This document shows positions 34,222-42,963 of a stretch of DNA of 64,000 nt, in pieces (position 1 is the first letter of the stretch; every line of letters starts with the position of its first letter). Position numbers and translations under genes: made by a program. Origin of the DNA: Streptomyces rishiriensis (lineage in GTDB: Bacteria > Actinomycetota > Actinomycetes > Streptomycetales > Streptomycetaceae); NCBI RefSeq assembly GCF_030815485.1, contig NZ_JAUSWV010000002.1, forward strand, positions 8,122,001 to 8,186,000, in the 5' to 3' direction. The notes below the pieces were generated by a model. It searched no databases, was not told the origin of the DNA, and saw only the letters and a list, made by a program, of their open reading frames with translations.

Positions 34222-35201
34222 GCGCCGTCACGACCAACTCCCGCATGCAGCCCGGGGACGTTCCGATCCTGACCCATCAAGCCCTGATCTACGGCACCGA
34301 CGAGGACTTCCTTGCCGCGACCGTGCCGTTCTGCCTGGACGGCCTCGCGCAGGACGACGCGGTCCTGGCGGTCACCACCCCGCGTAACATCGACCTGCTG
34401 CGCCAGCAACTGGGCGATGCGGCCGGGCATGTGGAGTTCGTCCGGTCCGACCAGTGGTACGACGCCCCGGGCCGCACACTGGCCGCCTACCACCGTTACG
34501 TCGGCCAGCGCACCGGCGACACCGGCCGCCACCGGCAGGTGCGAGTCATCGGCGAACCCGTCTGGCACGGACGCGACGCCCTGGAGACCGCCGAATGGAC
34601 CCGCTACGAAGCGGTCATCAACGTCGCGTTCGCCGACTGCCCGGCGTGGATCGTGTGCCCCTACGACACCCGGACCCTGCCTTCCCCGCTCGTCGCTGAC
34701 GCCCGGCGCACGCATCCCGAAATGGTCACCGGTCCCGCTGCCGAACCCAGTCCTCACTACGCTGATCCGAAGCAGGACGGTTTCTGGGAAAGGGAACTGG
34801 CACCGGCCTCCCGGGACACCCAGGAGCACGGCATGCGGTTCGACGCTGATCTGACTCCAGTACGCGCTTTCGTGGCCGCCTCGGCCACGTCACTGGGGAT
34901 GTCGCAGAGCGCGGCCGACCGGCTGGTCTTCGCCGCCAACGAGGTTGCCACCAACGCAGTCCAACACGGTGGCGGCAGCGGACACCTCGCACTCTGGCGC
35001 AGCGCAGGCCGCATCGTCTGTGACATCACCGACGCCCGCCCCGGGGCAACCGACTGGTTTCTCGGATACCTGCCACCCGACCCCGGCCAGCGGCACGGCC
35101 ACGGCCTGTGGGCCGTCAGACAACTGTGCGACCTGATGGAAGTGCGACCTCAGCACTCCGGCATGGGCACCACGGTGCGTCTGCACCTCAACCTCACCTG
35201 A
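34218..35201 (+). CDS. MEDS-domain anti-sigma-type ATPase
   Basis: A 327-residue protein. The first 200 residues form a second MEDS domain (THQALIYGTDEDFLAATVPFCLDGL; AWIVCPYDTRTLP). The C-terminal part (about 220-325) is a GHKL ATPase of the RsbW type, with the N-box FAANEVATNAVQHGGG near 240, a D-x-G-A-like segment at DITDARPGATDW and a G-box GHGLWAVRQLCD near 300. Such proteins bind and phosphorylate STAS partners, or hold a sigma factor. It overlaps the MEDS-STAS gene by four bases. No sigma factor gene is near. A clean STAS gene and a phosphatase gene lie at 36.8-38.6 kb, on the other strand. Confidence 0.87.
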   Translation: MSAVTTNSRMQPGDVPILTHQALIYGTDEDFLAATVPFCLDGLAQDDAVLAVTTPRNIDLLRQQLGDAAGHVEFVRSDQWYDAPGRTLAAYHRYVGQRTGDTGRHRQVRVIGEPVWHGRDALETAEWTRYEAVINVAFADCPAWIVCPYDTRTLPSPLVADARRTHPEMVTGPAAEPSPHYADPKQDGFWERELAPASRDTQEHGMRFDADLTPVRAFVAASATSLGMSQSAADRLVFAANEVATNAVQHGGGSGHLALWRSAGRIVCDITDARPGATDWFLGYLPPDPGQRHGHGLWAVRQLCDLMEVRPQHSGMGTTVRLHLNLT

Positions 35202-35241
35202 CCGGGGCCGGCAAAGAGCCGGAGACTCCAGGTCTGCGGCC

Positions 35242-35490
35242 TCACCCTGCAGCGAAGACTGCGGCGAGTTGGTCGAGCAGAGGCGCTGCGCAGGGGTGGA
35301 GGTCGAGACCTGCCGTGACCGTATAGATGCCGCGGGTGGGGGGATCGACCAGGCTCACCGTGGTGGCATCGGGCCGCAGCGCGCGCGTCAACACCCGGGT
35401 ATCAGCGCGATGGCATGGCCGGTTGCGACCAGGGCCCAGTCTGCCGCGCAGATCGGCCGCGGTGAGGTCGATACGGGCGCTGACAACGGC
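35242..35490 (-). pseudogene. relic of a LysR-type C-terminus
   Basis: On the minus strand one frame reads AADWALVATGHAIALIP, typical of the LysR effector domain. After a frameshift near 35405 the next frame reads TRVLTRALRPDATTVSLVDPPTRGIYTVTAG and ends LLDQLAAVFAAG before a stop at 35242. The earlier part of the protein is not found. Confidence 0.5.
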
Positions 35491-36240
35491 GCGTGCGGTG
35501 TGCTGGTGCAGGAGCGCGGCGAGCGGTCGTTGTCCTGTCCCAGGTCTGGTCGGCCAGCGCCTGCATGTGCACCGGGCAGCAGGCGTTCTCTTCCGTCTCC
35601 CACGCGCCAGCTGTTCGGCCGACCATGGCACCCGCTGGTAGACCCTCTGCAATTCAGCGCGGACCTGACGGAGTTCGTCCTGAGTATCGGCCAGGTTCTG
35701 TTCGAAACCGGCTCTGGTCCGCCGCGCGGTCTCCTGCACCAACCCTTGCGTCTTCTCCTGCGGCTTCCCTTGCGTCTTCTCTTGCGCGAGCCTCGCCGAC
35801 GCCGCCGCACCGCTGCAGGTCATTCCCGCCGTACGGACGTGGTCGGGCCTCTGGCATCCCCATTGCGACCGCCTTTGTCCATGCCCTGGCCGGAGTTGAG
35901 AGTGAGGGACGGCGGGATGGGCGGCGCGGACGCAGCCGGGGATCGGGGCGCGCTCCTGGTGTTGCGCGACGGGCGGGGCCGCCGCGCCTGGCGCTGCGCG
36001 GGCCGCCGACGCTGCGGCGCCCGGGTCGGGAACCTTCGCCATGGCCGATTTGGTCGAAGCCTCGCATAGGAGTCAGCTCCTGTGCGGCCCCGCACAGCCG
36101 CGGCCCGGGGCCTCGCGGCGTCCAGAGCGCACTTTGGTTCTCCCCGCTGCCGCCCCCACCCCCACCCAGCGATGGCTGTGAGGGTTTCTTAGCCCAGCGG
36201 TGACGTTGACGATGCGATGCCGGGGCACATGAACCCGGCA
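35491..36240. other. degenerate stretch
   Basis: No intact gene. A minus-strand segment near 35610-35790 reads QETARRTRAGFEQNLADTQDELRQVRAELQRVYQRVPWS, which looks like real helical protein of unknown family, but the frame breaks on both sides. It includes two imperfect copies of a TTGCGTCTTCTC-containing unit at about 35746-35782. Confidence 0.35.
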
Positions 36241-36272
36241 CGGTCCGTGCGGGTGTTCGGCAGGAGGAGTCA

Positions 36273-36584
36273 GTGGCCGGTCATGAAGTGTATGCCGCCA
36301 GCGCATTGCTAGTGGTGGCCGCGATACTGCTCGCGCGCTGGTGCCTGACGGGCCGAAGGGGCAAAAGGCCACGCGCTGCTGCCGTATCCCGCCGTGCCTC
36401 ACGCTGGACGGCGTTGAGGGAGATCCGGCGCAGGGAATCCACTGTGGTCCAAGCCGAGCAACGCCTGCCGACGGAAGCGCCACGCGCTCAGCGGGCGGTG
36501 CAGGAGGCCGAAGACCTCGTGCACGGCTACTGGCGCCAGCTCAGTCCCCTCTACGTGTCCGAACGCGACCACCATCAGCACTGA
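36273..36584 (+). CDS. small single-helix membrane protein
   Basis: A 103-residue protein starting at GTG 36273, 4 bases after AGGAGGAG. The N-terminus holds one transmembrane helix (YAASALLVVAAILLARWCL, about 7-25) followed by a very basic juxtamembrane stretch (GRRGKRPR), so the tail should lie in the cytoplasm. The last 60 residues are predicted helical with coiled-coil character (VVQAEQRLPTEAPRAQRAVQEAEDLV). No family recognised. It sits alone between the degenerate stretch and the convergent STAS gene. Confidence 0.6.
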   Translation: MAGHEVYAASALLVVAAILLARWCLTGRRGKRPRAAAVSRRASRWTALREIRRRESTVVQAEQRLPTEAPRAQRAVQEAEDLVHGYWRQLSPLYVSERDHHQH

Positions 36585-36790
36585 GCCGATCGGTCAGCGC
36601 ATCTCCGGTACGGGATAGGTCAGTCGCTGAGTGCTTGGCGGAGGGTTTCACGGCAGTCGATCATTGCGTCGACGCCGACGAACTCCCGAACCTCAGAGAG
36701 TCAGGGCCGTCCTCGCGGACGCCGAAACGCCTGACCGGCTCGTGCGGACCCGTACTCGCCCGTGCAGTGAGGAGCTGGGTGACGGAGTCG

Positions 36791-37162
36791 CTACCTGTTC
36801 GCGGAGGTGGGCTGATCGGTAACGTCGGCGGCTGTGGCGTGGACGGGCAGGAGTGAGTCGACACCGGTCATCCTGAGCATGCGCATCAGGCGGTCGGGGA
36901 CGGCGGCGAGGCTGAGGGAGCCGCCCGCTGCCTGGGCTGCGTGCCAGATGCCGATGATCGCGCTGAGACCGGCGGAATCGCAGAAGCCGACCTGTGCCAG
37001 GTCCAGGGCCAGGCGCGAGTGTCCTTGTTCGATGATTTCCAGGACCCCGGAGCGCAGAGTGGGCGCGGTCCGCACGTCCATGTCTCCGATGATCGTGGCG
37101 ATGGCGAGGCCGGGGTGGGGGCAGTGAACGGTCAGGTGAAGTGTGTGGGTCACGTCGGTCAT
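36791..37162 (-). CDS. STAS-domain anti-sigma factor antagonist
   Basis: A 123-residue single-domain protein of the SpoIIAA/RsbV type. The core reads ATIIGDMDVRTAPTLRSGVLEII, then LALDLAQVGFCDSAGLSAIIG with the phosphorylatable Ser63 in the DSAG motif. It should bind an RsbW-type kinase when unphosphorylated. Its ATG overlaps the stop of the upstream phosphatase gene as ATGA on the minus strand, so the two are co-translated. The intact Ser63 contrasts with the MEDS-STAS protein at 33328, which lacks it. A likely partner for the ATPase at 34218 (inference). Confidence 0.88.
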   Translation of the reverse strand: MTDVTHTLHLTVHCPHPGLAIATIIGDMDVRTAPTLRSGVLEIIEQGHSRLALDLAQVGFCDSAGLSAIIGIWHAAQAAGGSLSLAAVPDRLMRMLRMTGVDSLLPVHATAADVTDQPTSANR

Positions 37163-38604
37163 CGCTCCTGGCCGAAGTGTTCGGGTGCGGCGGTGGTGTG
37201 GGCGGTTGCGGCGACGCCGGTGTCGGGCGCGGTGTCGGAGTCAGGTACGGACAGGGCCAGCAGGGCCGCGTCGTCGCCGACTCCGTCGGGCAGTGAGGCC
37301 AGCAACGTGACGGTTTCCTCGACCAGGGCAGTGGCGGTCACGGGCCCTGTGCGCTGGTGGAGGAAGCCGGTCAGGCCGTCCTCGCCGAGCATGGTGCCCT
37401 GGGGAGTGCGGGCTTCGGTCAGCCCGTCGGTATAGAGGAACAGACCCTCCCCGGGGGCCAGGGAGAAAGTGGTCTGGGTGAAGTGTGCCTGGGGGAAGGC
37501 TCCGATGAGCATGCCGCCCTTGGGGCGTACCGTCTTGACCCATACCGCGCCGCTGTCGTCGGGGCGCAGGTGGTAGGCCGGCGGATGGCCGCCGGTGGCC
37601 ACTGTGACGCTGAAGCCACCGTCCTCGCGGGGTGCCAGAAGGCCGAAGACGGCGGTGCAAAAGCGGCTTCCGGCGGTGACGTCGGTGAGCAGGGTGGTAT
37701 TGAGTGTGCTCAGGACGGTGACCGGTTCCGGGTCGATCTGGGCCGCGACGCGCAGGGTGTGGCGGGTCAGAGCTGTGACGGTCGCCGCCTCGGGGCCCTT
37801 GCCGCACACGTCACCGAGGAAGAACGCCCACCGGCTGGCGTCGATGGGGAAGACATCGTAGAAGTCGCCGCCCACATCGTGTACGGAGGCGGTGTGATAG
37901 TGGCAGGCCAGCTCCAGGCCGGGCACCACGGGAAGCGCCGGGGGCAGCAGGGTTCGCTGGAGAGTGGAGGCGAACGCGGCGATGGCGGTCTTGTCCTTCT
38001 CCGCCTGTTCCCGGGCCGCCCGTTCCACCTCCCGCCGCTTCTGCTCATCGCGTAGTGCGCGCAGCGCCGACAGCCGCAGCTCCATCTCGTCCAGCACGAT
38101 CGCCGCGAGGTCGGCCAGTGTGGCGGTGTCGTCCTCGCTGATGGAGCGCGGCTTGGTGTCGAGGACGTTGACCGTGCCCAGTCGGTGACCCTCGGAGGTG
38201 GTGATCGGTGCTGCGGCGTAGAAGCGCACCCCCATCTCTCCCGCGACCAGCGGATTGTTCGCCGCCACGGGATCACGAAGGGTGTCGGGAATGACCAGCG
38301 CGTCATCGCGCAGAATCGCTGAGCCGCACAGGCCCGGATCGCGGCCGATCTCCTTGACGCCCTCCAGGCCGTGTGCGGCCTTGAACCAGATGCGGTCGCT
38401 GTCCACGATCGTGACCGTGGCCACCGGGACATCGAAGAGGCGGGCGGCCATCGCCGCCACCCGGTCGAACGCCCCGTCGGGCGGAGTGTCGAGGATGTCG
38501 TAGCGGCGTACCGCAGCCATACGGGCCGCTTCCATCCCCGCGTCCGGGACCAGCTCGGGCTGCCGCCCGGGCACCAGGGCTGCCGCCGCAGCGTGCTGGG
38601 TCAT
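37159..38604 (-). CDS. GAF-SpoIIE (PP2C-type) serine phosphatase
   Basis: A 481-residue protein. ATG 38602-38604 is chosen because GAGAGGC is upstream and the family's N-terminus follows; an in-frame extension of 41 codons looks non-coding. Residues about 25-185 are a GAF domain (RRYDILDTPPDGAFDRVAAMAARLFDVPVATVTIVD; LCGSAI; TSEGHRLGTVNVLD). A helical linker (about 190-225) precedes the phosphatase domain with the metal-binding segments HDVGGDFYDVFPID, LGDVCGKGPEAA, TGGHPPAY and GDDAALLALSV, the first and last contributing the metal Asp residues. It should dephosphorylate the STAS antagonist encoded immediately downstream. The GAF ligand is unknown. Confidence 0.92.
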   Translation of the reverse strand: MTQHAAAAALVPGRQPELVPDAGMEAARMAAVRRYDILDTPPDGAFDRVAAMAARLFDVPVATVTIVDSDRIWFKAAHGLEGVKEIGRDPGLCGSAILRDDALVIPDTLRDPVAANNPLVAGEMGVRFYAAAPITTSEGHRLGTVNVLDTKPRSISEDDTATLADLAAIVLDEMELRLSALRALRDEQKRREVERAAREQAEKDKTAIAAFASTLQRTLLPPALPVVPGLELACHYHTASVHDVGGDFYDVFPIDASRWAFFLGDVCGKGPEAATVTALTRHTLRVAAQIDPEPVTVLSTLNTTLLTDVTAGSRFCTAVFGLLAPREDGGFSVTVATGGHPPAYHLRPDDSGAVWVKTVRPKGGMLIGAFPQAHFTQTTFSLAPGEGLFLYTDGLTEARTPQGTMLGEDGLTGFLHQRTGPVTATALVEETVTLLASLPDGVGDDAALLALSVPDSDTAPDTGVAATAHTTAAPEHFGQER

Positions 38605-39072
38605 CGGCTTGCCTCTCCGTCGATGGGCCGCAGCGAGCGGCACGAACCCACGTAGCCTAGTGCCGTGACCGGGATGGTTCGCCGGGCTGGTGTCGTCAGG
38701 CCGCCGTGATGAGGGCGCGCGCCTCAACGAATGCGTTTCTCGCTGCGGATGCGGGGACGTTCACGGCGTTGGGCGGCCAGGACGCCGGAGTGTCGGGCGT
38801 TGGTGTTGCGCCACCGCAGATATCGGTGCAGTTCGCGGGCGGGTCTGGACGGAGTGATTCACTGCCGCCGCAATGTCCGGGGGCGGGTTCTTGCGGGCGC
38901 CGCGCCGGCAGCGGCTGACGCTGTCGGCGGTGACACCGATCTCCACCGCCACGGCTTTCGCATTGCCCAAGACTGGCGGTTCGAGAAGTCGATCCGGCTC
39001 TTCAGCGTCTTGGGCGGCTGCTGGGTGAACTGCCGGCTCCCTCGCGCCGGCGTCCTGGCCCCGGCAGGCTAG
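38605..39072. other. gap without a supported gene
   Basis: About 470 bases upstream of the phosphatase gene. It should contain that gene's promoter. A minus-strand segment near 38880-38970 resembles coding sequence (GNAKAVAVEIGVTADSVSRC) but I cannot place it in a family. Confidence 0.35.
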
Positions 39073-39300
39073 CCAGGCCCTCATCCCGCTGGTCCGCGGC
39101 ATCCCGCCCGTCCGCTCCGGCCGCGGCCCGCCACGCCAGCGGCCCGGCAAGCTGCATGGAGACAAGGGCTACGACTACCGCCACCTGCGCCGATGGCTCG
39201 CTTCCCGCGGCACCGGCACCGCCTCGCCCGCAAGGGCATCGAGTCATCCCGACACCTGGGACGCCACCGCTGGGTCGTAGAGCGGACCGTGTCCACGATC
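39073..39300 (+). mobile_element. IS5-family transposase fragment, frameshifted
   Basis: The plus strand reads LIPLVRGIPPVRSGRGPP, then PGKLHGDKGYDYRHLRRWLASRG, the central DDE segment with the second catalytic Asp. After a frameshift near 39215 the match continues as ARKGIESSRHLGRHRWVVERTV, which contains the catalytic Glu region. It then ends. A remnant of about 75 residues, without terminal repeats. Confidence 0.75.
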
Positions 39301-39338
39301 TTCGCTCGCGTGTGGCAGCGGGAATCTGTAGGGCAACT

Positions 39339-39364
39339 GCTAGCCGACGGTATCAGTGGCTAGC
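39339..39364. promoter_or_regulatory. candidate autoregulatory operator of the toxin-antitoxin pair
   Basis: GCTAGCC (39339-39345) and GGCTAGC (39358-39364) are perfect 7-bp inverted repeats with a 12-base spacer. A TATGGT hexamer at 39365-39370 follows at once and lies 7 bases before ATG 39378, the geometry of a -10 for a leaderless transcript. Ribbon-helix-helix antitoxins usually repress their own promoter through such repeats. Confidence 0.5.
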
Positions 39365-39377
39365 TATGGTGGTGGGT

Positions 39378-39641
39378 ATGGCAAAGCAGACGAATATCCG
39401 ACTGGACGACGCCGTCAGGGCGGCAGCCGAGGACCGGGCCAAGCGCCGCGGTCTGACCCTGCAGGGGTACGTGGCTGACTTGATCGAGGCCGATGTGAAT
39501 CAGGCACGTGCCGCCTTCATGGCCGGCGCCGCGACGTTCCTGGCCGGGTACGCGGACGCGTTCGAGGCGGAGGTCGGTGAGGACCGGTACCCCGGTCTTC
39601 CGGAGGGACTGGCGGAGAGCGCGCCGCAGGACGCCGCGTGA
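39378..39641 (+). CDS. ribbon-helix-helix antitoxin
   Basis: An 87-residue protein beginning MAKQTNIRLDDAVRAAAEDRAKRRGLTLQGYVADLI, the beta-strand plus two helices of an Arc/CopG-type DNA-binding domain (about residues 1-40). The remaining 45 residues are acidic (DAFEAEVGEDRYPGLPEGL) and presumably wrap the toxin. ATG 39378 is preferred to ATG 39366 since homologues begin MA-K. The stop overlaps the toxin gene start in GTGA. The inverted repeat just upstream is the probable autoregulatory operator. Confidence 0.85.
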   Translation: MAKQTNIRLDDAVRAAAEDRAKRRGLTLQGYVADLIEADVNQARAAFMAGAATFLAGYADAFEAEVGEDRYPGLPEGLAESAPQDAA

Positions 39642-40003
39642 ATCTCCGTGTCGATCTCGCCTGGATCTTGGCAGTGGCGCAGCAGATCCCGGGCGATCCC
39701 CAGGTCGTCGACTACGGCGTACCGGTGGCGGCGGAAGCGCGTCATCGCGCGACGGTCCTGGACCATGAGATCTATCCCGAACCCCATCACAAGGCCGCGG
39801 CTCTGTTGTGCGAGCTGGCGAGGAATCCCAGCTTGGAGGTGAGGAACCTGCTGTTCGCCGCCACGGTGGCTGCGGCCTACCTCTCGGCGTGCGGCCTCGC
39901 GGTGAGCCCCGGTCTGGACACCGTTCTTCCCTTGGCGCGCGCGGCCCGGGACGGCCTCCCGGTGCGGGAGGTCGCCGCTCAGATCAAGACCTGGACGAGC
40001 TGA
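39638..40003 (+). CDS. Fic/Doc-like toxin component with a degenerate active-site motif
   Basis: A 121-residue protein, start GTG 39638 overlapping the antitoxin stop. It matches the short Doc-like proteins annotated in Streptomyces as Fic-type toxin components: NLRVDLAWILAVAQQIPGDPQVVDYGVPVAAEARH at the front, then HHKAAALLCELARNPSLEVRNLLFAATVAAAYLSACGL. Canonical Fic/Doc enzymes carry H-x-F-x-[DN]-[AG]-N-K-R at this last position; here the segment is NPSLEVRNLLFA, so the catalytic His, the Asp and the Lys-Arg are missing. It may be a non-transferring descendant or use another chemistry. Family assignment rests on fold-level similarity and the antitoxin neighbour. Confidence 0.7.
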   Translation: MNLRVDLAWILAVAQQIPGDPQVVDYGVPVAAEARHRATVLDHEIYPEPHHKAAALLCELARNPSLEVRNLLFAATVAAAYLSACGLAVSPGLDTVLPLARAARDGLPVREVAAQIKTWTS

Positions 40004-40670
40004 TCCAACAAGTTCTTCGGACGGTGCCGTGTGAGGATTGTGGGTCGTCAGGGAGCGGCGGTCGGCCCGGGGGAGGAGCGGGCCGGGGACCGGCCTGCCG
40101 AGCACCACCACTGGCATCTCTCCGACGCTGCGGACCGGTTGCCTGGACGCGGTCACCTCCGTCTCCGGCGGCGGCAGCCTCTCGCCGGAGGTGTTGGCCG
40201 AACTCCTGCTGAACCGGGTACGTGCTGTACCTCTCGCCGGAGCAGATGGAGTGCGTGGCGTAGGCGTTCTGGCTGCACCGGCTGTCCCGCTCCGCGCTCG
40301 AGGCCAACCGCTTCACCCGCGACTACGGCATCACCCACCACCCCGGCCCTGCCGCGGACCCTTCCCCGCAGCGGGGAGATGACCGCTCCGCCATCGCGGC
40401 GGCCGCTTGGGCGGGCAGCTGTGGTCCGAGCGGTAGCCGACCTTTCTGCCGTTCATGGTCAGGGTGTCGGCGCCGAGGAGATGCACGCCGTCCCAGTACG
40501 AGTTGGATCCCGCGCCGTCGCAGGCGGTGAGCTTGGCCCCGGTCGAGGCGTCGCCGATCGGATGCGGTTGAGTGCCGATCTCTTCCACCGGACGGCTGTG
40601 GCGTTGGAGAGCGTGGCCAGGACGGATGCTGCGGTCATGGCGATGCGGCGTGTCAGCATGGGGGTTGCCG
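40004..40670. other. stretch without a firm gene
   Basis: No intact reading frame with a family match. On the minus strand near 40430-40590 a frame reads DASTGAKLTACDGAGSNSYWDGVHLLGADTLTMNGRKVGY, which looks like part of a small secreted protein. A signal-peptide-like start (LTRRIAMTAASVLATLS) lies about 60 bases before it in another frame, so this may be a frameshifted relic. Confidence 0.35.
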
Positions 40671-40671
40671 C

Positions 40672-41275
40672 GAAGGTTCCTGCTGACGTCGTCGCGGACG
40701 CCGGCGTAACACTGGGAATAGCCCCGTTCCTTGATCTCCTCCCATAATTTCCAGGCGCTGGTGCAGCCTTCCTACCAGCGCTGATCGAGGTAGGGCTTGT
40801 AGGCGTCGAGTCTCGTCGCACGGTTTTGCCACTGGCCGGTGTACATCTTCTCCGGGGTGGTGGCGCGGGAGAAACGCAGGATCGTGTTGAGCGTCATCCC
40901 GAGCCGCCGGGCGACGGACCGCTTGCTGTGACCGGCGGCGAGGAGAGCGTGGATGGTGGCGTGCTTGGCGCGGGTGCTTCGGCGAACCGGTGGCCTGTCG
41001 GCCAGGGCGATGACGCGGCCGACTCCGGCTCCTCCTGGGGTGCCTCCGATTGTTCCGGTGCGGGGCGCAAGCAGCCGCGGTGCCGGTAGCGGCACTTCTC
41101 GGCGGCTTCGCCCAGGTTGTGCCAGAGATCCCATCGGGTCGGCGACTTGGAGGGCCTGCGGGGCGCCGCGGGCGACTCCGTCGGCGAAGAAGGGTGCGCG
41201 GTCGCGGCAGACGATCTCGATGCCGGGCCGCTCGGTGAGCCAGGCCGCCAGCGACCACGGCCAGGAGCACCTCAC
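40672..41275 (-). mobile_element. ISL3-family transposase relic
   Basis: Minus strand, several frames: WLTERPGIEIVCRDRAPFFADGVARGAPQALQVAD (the ISL3 DDE domain around the second Asp), then after a frameshift RAKHATIHALLAAGHSKRSVARRLGMTLNTILRFSRA, a helix-turn-helix insertion typical of the family, then LDAYKPYLDQRW followed by an in-frame TAG at about 40771 and WKLWEEIKERGYSQCYAGV beyond it. The N-terminal third is absent. At least one frameshift and one nonsense codon make it dead. Confidence 0.8.
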
Positions 41276-42360
41276 CGCCCCGCGCGCCCGCTAAGCCCCC
41301 GCCTGGTCTGGAGGGGATCCCTCATGCCTGTGGGGCGGCCGTCTACGACGCTCCGGCCGCCCCACAACACCACTTTGATCACCCACACCACAGCCTGTCC
41401 CGGCACACCAGACCCCGATACCCAGAGGCGAGGGACCGCATGAGTGCGCGCCCGACACCCGAATCGGTGTCGGCGTAGGACTCCAGCCGGGGACCCGCCG
41501 GTATTGGCCGGCCCCTGGCCTTGCCGGCGGAGCGGTTCAGGTCTGACCAGCTAAGAAGCCGCAGCCGTCCATCGTCCAGGGACTCTCCGGCCACCGCGAC
41601 CTCGTAGGGCTCCGCATCCTGTCGAACTGCCACCGTGCTCCGCGAAGCCCACAGGTCTCCGGCCGGCGCGGCCTGGCTCGCGTACCTGCGCCCCGTGCAC
41701 ACCGTGAGCCTGGGCGGGTGGCCAGGGTTAGCCGGACGTGTTGTCGAACCCATCGTCGACGTGGGCGAGAAAGTCGGTGTCCGCGCAGTCACCGTGCTTC
41801 ACCAACGACGTGAGCACTCTGCCCCTTTTTCGGGGCTGACGAGCCTCTTGGCGGCGCGTTCGAAGGGGAACCTACCGCTTGAGGACACGACCTTGACGCT
41901 GCGGAGGACATCCGTTGCGACGGGTCGCGGCAGAAAGTGGCGGAATCTCCCACGGGGTTGGCACCGGAGCCGAGTTCAAATGCCCCCACCCAACCGCGGT
42001 CAACCATCAGCAGACGCCTCTTCTCGTCGTCACCCAGCCAGGTCATGCACGTTCCGGAGCCCCTACCTGCATCGCGGCGACCGTACGGCCAGATCTGACG
42101 GCCACGGCTCCTACCGCGCCGTCGAGACCGCGCTTTGCCGGGACGCCGGTCGCGCCGGGGAGCAAGCGGCGGGTGAACTACGAACGGCCGCGGGCCGGCA
42201 CGACAGTGGGTGTACTACGTGCCAGACTGAAGAGTGATGGAGACGAACGGGCGTGAGTCCGCGACCGGGCCCCTGACGATCTCCCCAGTTCCCTTCAGCA
42301 CACCCGCCTTTGCCGACCGCATCACCGGCGCGTTTCGGTGTTACAGGGAGGAAAGCTGCG
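41276..42360. other. gap of about 1.1 kb without a supported gene
   Basis: No protein family can be read in any frame. The open frames on both strands show no start with a ribosome binding site and no hydrophobic or catalytic pattern. A GTTCAAAT at about 41974 resembles a tRNA T-loop but no cloverleaf forms around it. Confidence 0.4.
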
Positions 42361-42963
42361 ATGACCACTACCAACAGCCGCATCAAGCGCGGGCTTCCGC
42401 CGCGAGCCAGCACCATCATGGATCTGGGGGACGACCACGCCTTGCAAATCCTCGACTTTCCCTCCGGAGTCCGGGCGATCGTGGAAGGCGGGCGAGCTGT
42501 CGACCAACTCCCTGCCACCACCGGCGACATCGCGCCCCCGCCCGAGGCGGGAGTACATTCGGCAGGCGAACCGGCCGGCTACAGCGAGGGGATCGTCCGC
42601 ACCACGGGCGAACAAAGCTGGTTCAAGGACACTTTCTGCAACGGTGCCCAAGCCTGTGTGCAGGGATGGGACTGGGCCATCTGCGGTACGGATCACGCCG
42701 TGGGCTACGGGACCGGGATTGCGATGGTCGGAGCGGAAGGTTCGCGCAACGGCACCCTGTTCGTCGACGTGTGGGAGTGCATCTGCGTCGGTCCCTTTTG
42801 CATAGGCGGCCACGAGTGCTTCTGGGTGGAGAACTGGCACGGCGCCGTCGTCCCCGGACATTGGTTGTCCGTGAACACGAACGCGCCGGACCGCAAGTGG
42901 CTGCGATGGCGTCTCGAGGGGGCCGGCGGCGACACCCAGGTAAGTCTCGCCGCCAAGTACTGA
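42361..42963 (+). CDS. Trp/Cys-rich protein of unknown function
   Basis: A 200-residue protein. ATG 42361 follows GGGAGGAAAG at about 8 bases. There is no signal peptide or membrane segment. The first 90 residues are ordinary (IMDLGDDHALQILDFPSGVRAIVEGG, then a Pro-rich linker). The second half is rich in Trp and Cys: SWFKDTFCNGAQACVQGWDWAIC, VWECICVGPFCIGGHECFWVENWHG, ending RKWLRWRLEGAGGDTQVSLAAKY. Seven Cys and eight Trp in about 110 residues suggest a metal- or disulfide-stabilised beta domain. It could be an unusual ribosomal-peptide precursor or a secreted effector released without a Sec signal, but neither is shown. No family recognised. Confidence 0.75.
   Translation: MTTTNSRIKRGLPPRASTIMDLGDDHALQILDFPSGVRAIVEGGRAVDQLPATTGDIAPPPEAGVHSAGEPAGYSEGIVRTTGEQSWFKDTFCNGAQACVQGWDWAICGTDHAVGYGTGIAMVGAEGSRNGTLFVDVWECICVGPFCIGGHECFWVENWHGAVVPGHWLSVNTNAPDRKWLRWRLEGAGGDTQVSLAAKY

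Noticed and set aside
41940..41995. tRNA-like GTTCAAAT with flanking GC stretch
   Set aside because: The T-stem does not pair and no anticodon arm or acceptor stem can be drawn.
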